DNA from: Prosthecobacter fusiformis
GTDB lineage: Bacteria; Verrucomicrobiota; Verrucomicrobiia; Verrucomicrobiales; Verrucomicrobiaceae
Length of the DNA: 64,000 nt
Direction: 5' to 3'
Assembly: GCF_004364345.1 (NCBI RefSeq)
Contig: NZ_SOCA01000006.1
Location: 215,793 to 279,792 of the forward strand
The translations under genes were made by a program, and so were the position numbers. Positions within the stretch are counted from its first letter, which is position 1, and each line of letters starts with the position of its first letter. Under the pieces are notes generated by a model. It ran no database searches. It saw nothing but the letters and a program-made list of their open reading frames with translations, and was not told the origin of the DNA. Positions 16,104-23,865 of this stretch are shown here, piece after piece.

Positions 16104-17138
16104 TTATTTTTTCTGATCCTTCAGACAATCTTCATCCTGGGGGACGGCGGTGCCGGCTTGGTCCACGGGATGATTGAAGAGATAGTGCCAGACGGCTTCA
16201 TGGAGGAACTCACCATTGGGGCCTTTAGCGGCGGCTTTGCCAGGGGTGACGGAGCTATGGGCCCGCTTGGCATCTCCTTTGACGTCGAAGTCCGTGGTCA
16301 GGCGGCGTGAGTTTGCAAAGGGCGGGGCGCTGCCATCCACTTCCACGATTGGGCCGAATTTATGCAGGCCTATCATTTCCCAGGAGCGGCAGTAGTGGTC
16401 GCCGCTCCAGCCGCCATCCAGAACGTGGCTGAAACCGAAGTAACGGTTTTCCGGTGTAGCGGAGGGGTAGCCCTGCCATTCGTCGAGCTGGTCACGCGGG
16501 CCGCAGAAGCAGACGACGCGACCCACTTTTTGATGCTTGGCAAAACGGGCAGAGCTGGTGGCCCCATGGGAGGCACCGGAGATGATGACCTTTTCCCAGT
16601 CGAGGCCATCGCCTTTTTCATTGAGGAACTGTTCCCATTTGCCCTGCGGATTTTCTTTGGCGAGGTATTTCACGAACTGAAAGGAGCGTTCCATCATGCT
16701 GTCCGGTTTTGGGATGGCGCAGAGGTCGGAGCTATCCACCCCGGTAGTCACTTCGAGGCGCATGTTGCCCAGGCTTTTGCCATCATCCCGACGCTCGTCC
16801 GGGATCATGCCAAACCATTTGTTCGCGTAGTGCACCTGGATGGCATGGATGCCATAGCTGTTCACCTTTTCAAACAAGGTGCCGTTGTAACCCATGAGCC
16901 AGATCATGAGTTTCCCCTGAGGGGCCACGCGTGTATCCACATTGGCATGCTCGATATCCTGCGGGGCTCCCTTTTTATCGGCGAATACAAACCCGATCTC
17001 CGGATGCTCCTTGGCCTCCGGATCAATCTCACTGGCGCGTTTAGTGATGTCATAACGTTGCGGGTTAGGATCATTAAACGCAGGGGCAGCGGCATGAGCC
17101 GAGAGCGCCAAGAAAGGCAGGAGAAGGAGGTATTTCAT
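16104..17138 (-). CDS. Secreted BPSS1187-like alpha/beta hydrolase-fold protein
   Basis: The 344-aa product has a signal peptide (MKYLLLLPFLALSAHA, cleavage near residue 17). The sequence IISGASHGATSSARFAKH near residue 195 has the look of a nucleophile elbow (GASHG) in an alpha/beta hydrolase fold, and a later GGWSGDHYCRSWEMIGLHKFGP region contains a possible catalytic His. It resembles proteins annotated as the BPSS1187 family in Planctomycetes and Verrucomicrobia; the substrate is unknown to me. It lies between the DUF1080 gene and the PVC-type dehydrogenase, all minus strand with short gaps, suggesting a shared role in processing an extracytoplasmic carbohydrate or ester. Confidence 0.72.
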   Translation of the reverse strand: MKYLLLLPFLALSAHAAAPAFNDPNPQRYDITKRASEIDPEAKEHPEIGFVFADKKGAPQDIEHANVDTRVAPQGKLMIWLMGYNGTLFEKVNSYGIHAIQVHYANKWFGMIPDERRDDGKSLGNMRLEVTTGVDSSDLCAIPKPDSMMERSFQFVKYLAKENPQGKWEQFLNEKGDGLDWEKVIISGASHGATSSARFAKHQKVGRVVCFCGPRDQLDEWQGYPSATPENRYFGFSHVLDGGWSGDHYCRSWEMIGLHKFGPIVEVDGSAPPFANSRRLTTDFDVKGDAKRAHSSVTPGKAAAKGPNGEFLHEAVWHYLFNHPVDQAGTAVPQDEDCLKDQKK

Positions 17139-17174
17139 CGGTTGGGGTTGGGGCAGATCTGAATGGGGGAGGGA

Positions 17175-19721
17175 CTACTTTTTCTTCGGTGGATTCAGCT
17201 CCTCGGAGGTCCACATGCCGACGCGGTCTTTGTATTGGGCGCGCAGCTTGGTGACGTCTTTCGGCTCGACCGGGGAGGCGTTGTGTTCCCATTCGCGACG
17301 GAGGTAGGTGACGACGCTGGCGATGTCATCATCGGTCAGATGGGGCAGAGGGGGCATGGCGAGGTTCCAGGTGCGGCCGCTGACCCTGACCGGACCGGCG
17401 AGGCCGTGAAGGACGATGCGGGTGGCGAACTCCGGCTTGCCGAGCACCCATTCGCTGTCCACGAGAGGTGGGGCCAGGCCATCAAGGCCATAGCCGTGAG
17501 GCTGGTGGCAGGCGGCGCAGAGACCGGCATAGATGACCTTTCCTTTTTCAAAACGTGCCTGCTGAGCTTCGTTAAGAGGAACGATTTTAGGTGGTTTGGG
17601 AGCGCCGGGTTTGCCTTCCCAGGCGAGGCGGCTGTCGATGCTGGCAAAATGAGAGGCGCTGCGGGTGGAGAGCAACTTTTTGAGCACGGCCAGAGATTCT
17701 GGTTCCTTGTCCAGCCAGAGCATTTTTGCTTTCACGGCAGACTTGGAGGAGCCGCTGGTGGTCGCGGAAAGTCCTTTTACAAGAATGGCCTGGGCGGCGC
17801 TGCCTTTCGGCAGGGATGCGGCCAGGGTGAGGGCGTTTTCAAAAGGCTGAGCCTTATTGGCCATGGCGATCAGATTGCCCAGCAGTTCCAGAACGGGGGA
17901 GGTGCTGGCCTTGTTATCATTGGTGGCCAGCTCGGCTACGAGTTTGGCAAAGGCATCTTCGCGCCCCCGAAGACCGGTCATAGCACCTTCTCGTGCGAGC
18001 AGATTGGATCCGGCACCGGAAGCGAGCAGCTTGGCCAGTGCGGCATCGGTATCCGGAAGGTTGATGGAGGACAGCTTGATGGCAAGCTGGGCACGTATAA
18101 GGGCATCGGTTTCGCTGGTCAGGGCCAGGAGTTCGGGGGCGAGGTCACGCCCGGCGAGGCGCACAGCGGCAGCTTTTAAACTGACATCGGTTTCCTTCAA
18201 GAGGCCGCGCAGGACATCCGGTGTAAGTGCGCCGAGACCATCGAGGGTCCACAGAGCATGAAGACGGGCGAGGGGCTTGGCGCTGGCGGATTGCAGCAGT
18301 TCGATGAGGGCCGGTGCGGCCTTGGCATCGGCGGATTCCACCAGGAGACGCTGAGCAGTGTCGCGGACCCAGCCGTTGGCGTGGCTGAGCATGGCGATGC
18401 GGTCTTCTGTTTCGGCAGGAACTTTGGTGGCTTTTACGGGGCTGTCGTTGTCCGGCACGATGCGCCAGATGCGGCCCATGTCATAGGGCTGGGCCAGCTT
18501 GCGGGCATCAATGTTAGCCAGCAAATAGTGGGTGAGGAAGCTGCTGTGCTGAATGATGCCGCGATACATGTCCACAATGTAAACAGAGCCATCCGGAGCA
18601 TTGGTGGCCTGGACGGGGCGGAAGCGCTCGTCTGTGGAGGTCAGGAATTCGCGATCCTTTACGGCATGATTGGCGGTAACCATGCCGTCTTTTTCCGTGA
18701 CGATCATGCGTTTGATGAGGTTGGCGGCAGGCTCGGGAATGAAGGCATTGCCATAGTAGGCTGGGGGGAAGGCTTCTCCGCGATAGATCAGCGCACCGCA
18801 GGTGGCGGTGGCCTTGGTCAGGGTGCCATCGGAGCGCAGGGTCTTGGCATCATAACCGCGGTTGACGCCCGGTGTCGCGTGGGAAGGCCACACGGTCTGG
18901 TCGATAGCGACCTTGGCATTCACACTGGTTGCATTGCGCAGCAGCGGGTTGCGGGAGAAGGCCTCCGTGGGCAGCAGGTCACAGCGCAGGAAGTCAGAGT
19001 TGTAGTTGAAATAAAGACGGCCCTGATCGTCCTGGCAGAGACCATACTGGCCACGGCCTAGGCCGGTATCCTTTTGCCAAACACCGCCGCGCAGGCGGAA
19101 GCGGCTGCTATAACCGGCGCTCCAGATGGCGTTATCCATGGCCCAGACGGGTGTATTGGCCATGTGCTCCGGCTGACCCCCGGCGGTACCGAAATCTGTG
19201 GCCACGATTTCCTTCAGGTCGGCCTTGCCGTCGCTATCGGTATCCTTGCAGAAATAAAGGTTAGGTGGAACTGCGACAAGGGCACCGCCATTGACGGCCA
19301 TGACGGAGCGGGGCATGACGAGCTCGTCCAGAAAGACGGTGTCCTTGTCCATTTTACCGTCGCCATCGGTGTCTTCCAGCAGCTTGATGCGGCCAGTAGG
19401 TTCGTCTTCGGTGCTGCCTTCTTTATCACGCATGTAGCCGCGCATTTCCACGACATACAGGCGGCCCTGGTCATCGAAACTGATGGCGATGGGGGCTTCG
19501 ATCATCGGCTCGGAGGCGACCAACTCCAGGCGGAATCCCTCTTCAATCTTGAAGGTCTTCATCGCTTCCTCTGGGGAGAGGGGAGCGGGAGGGGGAAGGT
19601 TGAACTTGATTTCGACCTCAGCCGGACCGGCGTTCTTCGTGTGCAATGCCAGTGCTGGCAGGCCGATCAGGCCCAATGCGGCGATGGCGAGGGTGGATTT
19701 TTTCAGGGTGGTGGAGGGCAT
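17175..19721 (-). CDS. PVC-type membrane-bound dehydrogenase with HEAT repeats and cytochrome c domain
   Basis: This large exported protein (848 aa) has a signal peptide (about residues 1-25). Residues about 45-430 form a beta-propeller like soluble glucose/sorbosone dehydrogenases (EEGFRLELVASEPMIEAPI, DDQGRLYVVEMRGYM). Residues about 440-640 are HEAT-like helical repeats. The C-terminal cytochrome c domain has the heme motif CAACH at about residue 735 and a distal methionine in LAMPPLP. This domain order is characteristic of the PVC superphylum. It probably oxidises a sugar or alcohol in the periplasm and passes electrons to the cytochrome. It is first of three secreted genes; the substrate is unknown. 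Confidence 0.9.
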   Translation of the reverse strand: MPSTTLKKSTLAIAALGLIGLPALALHTKNAGPAEVEIKFNLPPPAPLSPEEAMKTFKIEEGFRLELVASEPMIEAPIAISFDDQGRLYVVEMRGYMRDKEGSTEDEPTGRIKLLEDTDGDGKMDKDTVFLDELVMPRSVMAVNGGALVAVPPNLYFCKDTDSDGKADLKEIVATDFGTAGGQPEHMANTPVWAMDNAIWSAGYSSRFRLRGGVWQKDTGLGRGQYGLCQDDQGRLYFNYNSDFLRCDLLPTEAFSRNPLLRNATSVNAKVAIDQTVWPSHATPGVNRGYDAKTLRSDGTLTKATATCGALIYRGEAFPPAYYGNAFIPEPAANLIKRMIVTEKDGMVTANHAVKDREFLTSTDERFRPVQATNAPDGSVYIVDMYRGIIQHSSFLTHYLLANIDARKLAQPYDMGRIWRIVPDNDSPVKATKVPAETEDRIAMLSHANGWVRDTAQRLLVESADAKAAPALIELLQSASAKPLARLHALWTLDGLGALTPDVLRGLLKETDVSLKAAAVRLAGRDLAPELLALTSETDALIRAQLAIKLSSINLPDTDAALAKLLASGAGSNLLAREGAMTGLRGREDAFAKLVAELATNDNKASTSPVLELLGNLIAMANKAQPFENALTLAASLPKGSAAQAILVKGLSATTSGSSKSAVKAKMLWLDKEPESLAVLKKLLSTRSASHFASIDSRLAWEGKPGAPKPPKIVPLNEAQQARFEKGKVIYAGLCAACHQPHGYGLDGLAPPLVDSEWVLGKPEFATRIVLHGLAGPVRVSGRTWNLAMPPLPHLTDDDIASVVTYLRREWEHNASPVEPKDVTKLRAQYKDRVGMWTSEELNPPKKK

Positions 19722-19950
19722 GGGGGGAATTTTAAACGTTTAAAATGGGCGGATTTCGCAAGCAACCTGCTGGAATTATTCATGGTGCCCGATGAAATCC
19801 GAGGCTGGAATGTTGCGGGTCAGGGAATGTAAAAGCTGGGGGGTGTTATTTTTGGCGGGTGTGTTTTTGTAACCTTTTGGCTTTAGATGGGAAATGAGGC
19901 TGGGGAAGAATGGGGATCGATAAGAAGGGATGGGGATGAAATTCATTTTT

Positions 19951-20040
19951 TCCCCATCTGGGGATTTGTTGAGGGCAACCGATTGATTTTCAAAGGGTTA
20001 GGCATGGGGATTGGGTTCCCCATGAACTCCCCACGGGGAC
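19951..20040. repeat. Paired-palindrome intergenic element, copy A
   Basis: Three palindromes lie close together: TCCCCATCTGGGGA (19951-19964), CATGGGGA-TTGGGT-TCCCCATG (20003-20024), and an adjacent CCCCACGGGG (20029-20038). The first 14-mer recurs exactly at 58457-58470 in another intergenic region with a similar spacing to a second palindrome. The function is unknown. Confidence 0.55.
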
Positions 20041-20327
20041 CTGGATGGGGAAGGATGAGCCAGGGATGATTTTCTGATGCTCCCGGCTTTTTGTCGTGTG
20101 AAGGAGCGAGCGTGCTGGCTGAAACTGCCCGGCGGGCGAGACTGAATGGGGGAGGCGGCAAGGACACGGGACGGGATAAAAAGCCTGAAATAACTTAACG
20201 GCAGCCAGTGCCAATGGCGACACCGCAAAGATGTTAATATCCATGAAGGATGAAAAGTGTGCAAGCGGCTGAAACCCGAGTTTGGAGGCCGATTTTTGAC
20301 AATGGTGTGACGCTGGAAGAGGGCTAT

Positions 20328-20471
20328 GCTAGCGAACGGGGGCTTCCGGCGTCCCGCTGGGACGCGACGCACTGTGGTGATTTGCCGCTTCTCGTCCGGT
20401 GGTTCCCGGTCGCTCCGCGACCTTCACCACCGGCTTCATTCCGTGCTCCCTCGGGGAGCGGGGCTAGCGAA
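20328..20471. repeat. REP/BIME-like hairpin cluster flanked by direct repeats
   Basis: Between two copies of GCTAGCGAA (20328-20336 and 20463-20471) lie three perfect hairpins. They are GCGTCCC-GCT-GGGACGC (20349-20365); a nested structure CCGGTGGT ... GGTCGC-TCC-GCGACC ... ACCACCGG (20396-20433); and GCTCCC-TCG-GGGAGC (20445-20459). This is the architecture of bacterial interspersed mosaic elements moved by REP-associated tyrosine transposases. No such transposase gene is in the window. Confidence 0.65.
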
Positions 20472-20499
20472 TTGAAGAAGGGCGCGGCCCTGGTGACCA

Positions 20500-21342
20500 T
20501 CAGGATTCGAAGCGATGGCCGGCGGGGTAGGAGCCGAGGCTGCGGATGGAGGCTCCGTCGTTGAGGGTCTCGGCGAGGGCGCTCTGGACGTGGGGATCGG
20601 CGGGGGAGCCTTCGATTTCGATGTAAAAGCGGTATTTGTTAGGCTGGCCGCGGATGGGGCGGGACTCCAGGCGCTTCATGTTGATGGCACTATCGCTCAG
20701 CGGGGTGAGGAAGCGGCAGAGGCTGCCAGGGCGGTCGGGAAGCTCGACGACGAGAGCGGTTCGGTTGTTGGAGGTGCTGGCCGGATTGGCTGCGTGGCCT
20801 AACAAGAAGAACTGGGTAATGTTGGGGACCTCTCCAGCAATGGGGAAATGCAGGATGTCCAGGGAGTGACGCTGGGCGTTTTGACGAGGGCCAATGGCGG
20901 CCGCGCCTTCCTGGGTGGCGGCTTTTTCTGCGGCCTTGGCGGTGCTGGCTTCGACGATGCGCTTGGCGTCGGGATAGTTGGCTTTCAACCATTCATCGGA
21001 ATGGAAGAAGGGCATGGCATGGGAGTGGATGGTTTTGATTTCCGCACAGTGCCGACCAAGGAGGGCGAGCTTTACATCCAGGGTGAGTTCTTCCAGGATG
21101 TGGAGGCCGCAGCGCTCGTCCACTAAACGGTCCACGGTATCGATGATGAAGCCACCGGAGGAGTTTTCGATGGGGACGATGCCGAGAGCCTGGGGGTGGG
21201 TGCGGATGAAATCAAAGACCTCAGAAATGCCAGCCAGGAGCTGTATCTGGGCATCTGGAAAACGCATCTGGGTGAGCAGGTGCGAAAAGCTGCCTTCAGG
21301 GCCAAGGCAGGCGAGGGTTTGGGGGTGTGATGCGTCTGTCAT
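20500..21342 (-). CDS. pheA: Prephenate dehydratase (divergent motifs)
   Basis: This is a monofunctional prephenate dehydratase (280 aa), which decarboxylates and dehydrates prephenate to phenylpyruvate for phenylalanine synthesis. The N-terminus has CLGPEGSFSHLL; residues about 57-75 read GIVPIENSSGGFIIDTVDRL, and the ACT domain (about 195-270) has VVELPDRPGSLCRFLTPL and the regulatory ESRP motif. Two catalytic-region motifs deviate from the common form: the ENS segment lacks the usual EGSV, and the conserved TRF reads NITQFFLLGH. No chorismate mutase domain is present. Neighbours give no pathway context. The assignment is strong; activity on prephenate is slightly uncertain. Confidence 0.86.
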   Translation of the reverse strand: MTDASHPQTLACLGPEGSFSHLLTQMRFPDAQIQLLAGISEVFDFIRTHPQALGIVPIENSSGGFIIDTVDRLVDERCGLHILEELTLDVKLALLGRHCAEIKTIHSHAMPFFHSDEWLKANYPDAKRIVEASTAKAAEKAATQEGAAAIGPRQNAQRHSLDILHFPIAGEVPNITQFFLLGHAANPASTSNNRTALVVELPDRPGSLCRFLTPLSDSAINMKRLESRPIRGQPNKYRFYIEIEGSPADPHVQSALAETLNDGASIRSLGSYPAGHRFES

Positions 21343-21579
<237 letters not shown>

Positions 21580-22260
21580 TTAAGCGCCGAGGCTGAGGTA
21601 TTCGCGGACGGTGTGGTTCATGGCGCGGCGGGCAGGGGGGTAGGCCTGTGCGACGTGGGAGAGGGTGTCATCGAGGGCGAATTCTTCGGCCAGGGCGTGT
21701 TTGCCTGCGGCCTCGAGGTGGCTGACGACGACTTGCTCGTAGAATTCCAGATCCGGTGCACCCCGGCGCTGGGCGCGGCGGCGGAGGAAATCCGGGTAGA
21801 GGCTGGTGAGGACGAGGAACTGGTTCGCGCACTGCACGTGGATGAAGAAACGCTCGTGACTGCCGGCGTTCTCCAGGGCGGTGATGTAATCAATGCTGTA
21901 GAGGCTCTCCAACTTGCGCTCGGGCAGGTTTTGCGCGGCGGTGGCGGGAAGGCCAAAGTCTGCACACACGACGGCGATGTAATCGGCAATGGCGAGGTCA
22001 TCCACGCCGACACGCTTGAGGGTGTGGCGGACGGTGATGAAGAAAAACAGCTCGGGGGAGAGGAAGGCAGCCTGTCGGCTAACCAAAAGCGCTTCAAAGA
22101 GTTTCGGGTGGTCGAGGATCATGCGGACGGCGTCCGGATCATCGAGAAGAGAAACGAGGCTTTCTTTTTCCCGCTGTGTGAGGGCCAAAGCATCTCGGAT
22201 GAACTGCCAATCGGCAGACGTGAAACGATACCAGCAACCGGGGCGAGGGAACCTCATCAT
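21580..22260 (-). CDS. Hypothetical protein, unrecognised family
   Basis: I do not recognise this gene. From the tandem ATGs at 22255-22260 the product is 226 aa (MMRFPRPGCWYRFTSADWQF). The frame is open further to a TTG at 22374, but that stretch looks non-conserved. The protein is soluble and mostly helical, with no signal peptide, no membrane segment and no obvious catalytic motif. A segment DHPKLFEALLVSRQAAFLSPELFFFITVRHTL and a Tyr/Phe-rich helix DFLRRRAQRRGAPDLEFYEQ stand out. It follows the APC permease in the same direction. Codon usage matches neighbouring genes, supporting a real gene. Confidence 0.7.
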   Translation of the reverse strand: MMRFPRPGCWYRFTSADWQFIRDALALTQREKESLVSLLDDPDAVRMILDHPKLFEALLVSRQAAFLSPELFFFITVRHTLKRVGVDDLAIADYIAVVCADFGLPATAAQNLPERKLESLYSIDYITALENAGSHERFFIHVQCANQFLVLTSLYPDFLRRRAQRRGAPDLEFYEQVVVSHLEAAGKHALAEEFALDDTLSHVAQAYPPARRAMNHTVREYLSLGA

Positions 22261-22403
22261 AGTATTGGGATTTTGGATTCGAGAGACATCCAAGCATTGG
22301 TCGTGCCAGGAGTGCCCATCCAGTTGGATGTGATGACGTCGATTTTTGTTCGACGTGATTTTCGAATCTTCCAAATACCTGGAAGAGGCGTGCGCGTGGG
22401 GGA

Positions 22404-23786
22404 TCAGATGTCCACGGTCGGGGTGACGTCTTTGGGCTTGAGAACTCGGTAAAGCAGGAGGCTGATGCCGATGATGGCGATGGCGATGATGGGGGCGGTA
22501 CGCTCAGCTTCGCCACCGGTGGTGAGTGCTGCCTGAAGACGAACGAAGATGAGAGCGGCGCAAACAAATGCACCCAGAGCAGGGATGATGAGGGGGACTT
22601 CGAAGCCGCCTTTTTCCTCACCCGGGCGCAGTTTTAGGACAACGAGGGAGATATTGACGACGGTGAAGACGGTGAGGAGGAGGAGCACGGTGGATTCCGC
22701 GAGCTGCTTGACACCGCCGCTGAGAATGAGGGCACTGACGATGAAGAAGAGGACGGCGATGGCTACGTGAGGAGAGTGGCGGACGGGATGAACTTTGGAA
22801 AGAATAGCAGGGAGGAGGCCCTGCTTGCTCATGCCATAAAGAAGACGGGAACCCATGATGTAATTGAGCAGGGCGGTATTGCCGATGGCGAAGATGGTGA
22901 TGCCGACATAGACGCTATCAATGCCCTGAAACCAAGGGGCTGCGCGGTGGGCGACCTCCATGAGAGGGGTCTTGCTGGCGGCGAGCTCGCGCCAGGGGAC
23001 GACGGAGACGGCGGTGATGGCGACGGCCATGTAAATGAGGGTGGCCAGGATCATGGCTCCGATGAGACCGAAGGGGATGTTGCGGCGCGGATTTTTGACT
23101 TCCTCGCTAACATTGAGGATGTCTTCAAAACCGATGAATGAATAGAAGGTTAGCACGGCCCCCTGCATGACGAGGGCGAGTGTGATGCCGGAGCCGGAGC
23201 CGCCTGCAACGGTGTCATTGGCCGTTTCAAAATAATCCACTCCGCCCCAGTAGCGTGCGCCGACGGCGATGATGAAGATGAGGCCTGAGGCTTCGACGAC
23301 GGTGCAGACGATGTTTGCCCACATGCTCTCCCTCAAGCCGCGATAAATGATGCAACCGACGAGGAAGACGAGGGCGATGGCGACGAGCTTGATGGGCAGC
23401 TCCATATTGAGAGCACGGGCCAGGTTTTCAGCGATGGCCTGGGAACCGGTGGCCATGCTGGTGAGGCCGCTCATCATGACGGCGATGCCGACAACATAAC
23501 TGAGCCAGGGCTTGCGAAGGGAGCGCTGGGTGACGTAAGCGGCACCGCCTGCGCGTGCATAACGGCTGCCCACGCAGGCATAAGAAAGGCCGGTGAGCAT
23601 GGCGGCGAGGAGGGCCATGAGGAAGGCGAGCCAGACGGCATTGCCCAACGTTTCCGCGGCGCGGCCAATGAGGGCATAGATACCAGCACCGAGCATGGAG
23701 CCGAGGCCGTAAAAGAGAATCTGCCAGCCGCCGATGGTTTGCTTGAGCTCGGACGTGGGGGATGAAGCGGGAGTGTTTTCAGCCAT
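22404..23786 (-). CDS. APC family amino acid permease
   Basis: This is an inner-membrane transporter (460 aa) with about 12 predicted transmembrane helices. The first helix contains the APC substrate-binding pattern FYGLGSMLGAGIYALIG (residues about 28-45), and FYSFIGFEDILNVSEEVKNPRRNIP near residue 220 is the second hallmark. The family moves amino acids or polyamines by proton or solute coupling. The protein is closest in look to the cationic amino acid/ethanolamine-type permeases, but the substrate cannot be read off. Downstream lies the unknown gene at 21580-22260; upstream is the 5-oxoprolinase, which would produce glutamate, so amino acid salvage is a possible shared theme. Confidence 0.88.
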   Translation of the reverse strand: MAENTPASSPTSELKQTIGGWQILFYGLGSMLGAGIYALIGRAAETLGNAVWLAFLMALLAAMLTGLSYACVGSRYARAGGAAYVTQRSLRKPWLSYVVGIAVMMSGLTSMATGSQAIAENLARALNMELPIKLVAIALVFLVGCIIYRGLRESMWANIVCTVVEASGLIFIIAVGARYWGGVDYFETANDTVAGGSGSGITLALVMQGAVLTFYSFIGFEDILNVSEEVKNPRRNIPFGLIGAMILATLIYMAVAITAVSVVPWRELAASKTPLMEVAHRAAPWFQGIDSVYVGITIFAIGNTALLNYIMGSRLLYGMSKQGLLPAILSKVHPVRHSPHVAIAVLFFIVSALILSGGVKQLAESTVLLLLTVFTVVNISLVVLKLRPGEEKGGFEVPLIIPALGAFVCAALIFVRLQAALTTGGEAERTAPIIAIAIIGISLLLYRVLKPKDVTPTVDI

Positions 23787-23865
23787 GCGGATTCTTGGTT
23801 AGCGGATAATGGCCCAAGGGGGAAGGGGAAAAGATTCGGGTGGGGTGGAAAGGCAAGGCGGGCTT

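Larger units (their letters stand above)
19722..20499. other. Long non-coding region with repeat structures
   Basis: There are 778 bp between the PVC dehydrogenase start and the pheA stop without a convincing gene. Small open frames here show no family features. The region holds palindromes of the TCCCCA..TGGGGA type (19951-20040) and a 144-bp block of three GC-rich hairpins between direct repeats (20328-20471). The promoter for the minus-strand dehydrogenase should lie near 19722-19850, but I see no clear motif. Confidence 0.6.

Noticed and set aside
17163..18179. Plus-strand 338-codon frame opposite the PVC dehydrogenase.
   Set aside because: Low-complexity Gly/Ala/Gln/Phe composition without family signatures; fully inside a well-supported gene on the other strand.
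20250..20564. Small plus-strand frame across the hairpin block near 20.4 kb.
   Set aside because: It translates palindromic repeat DNA and runs into the antisense of pheA; no coding features.
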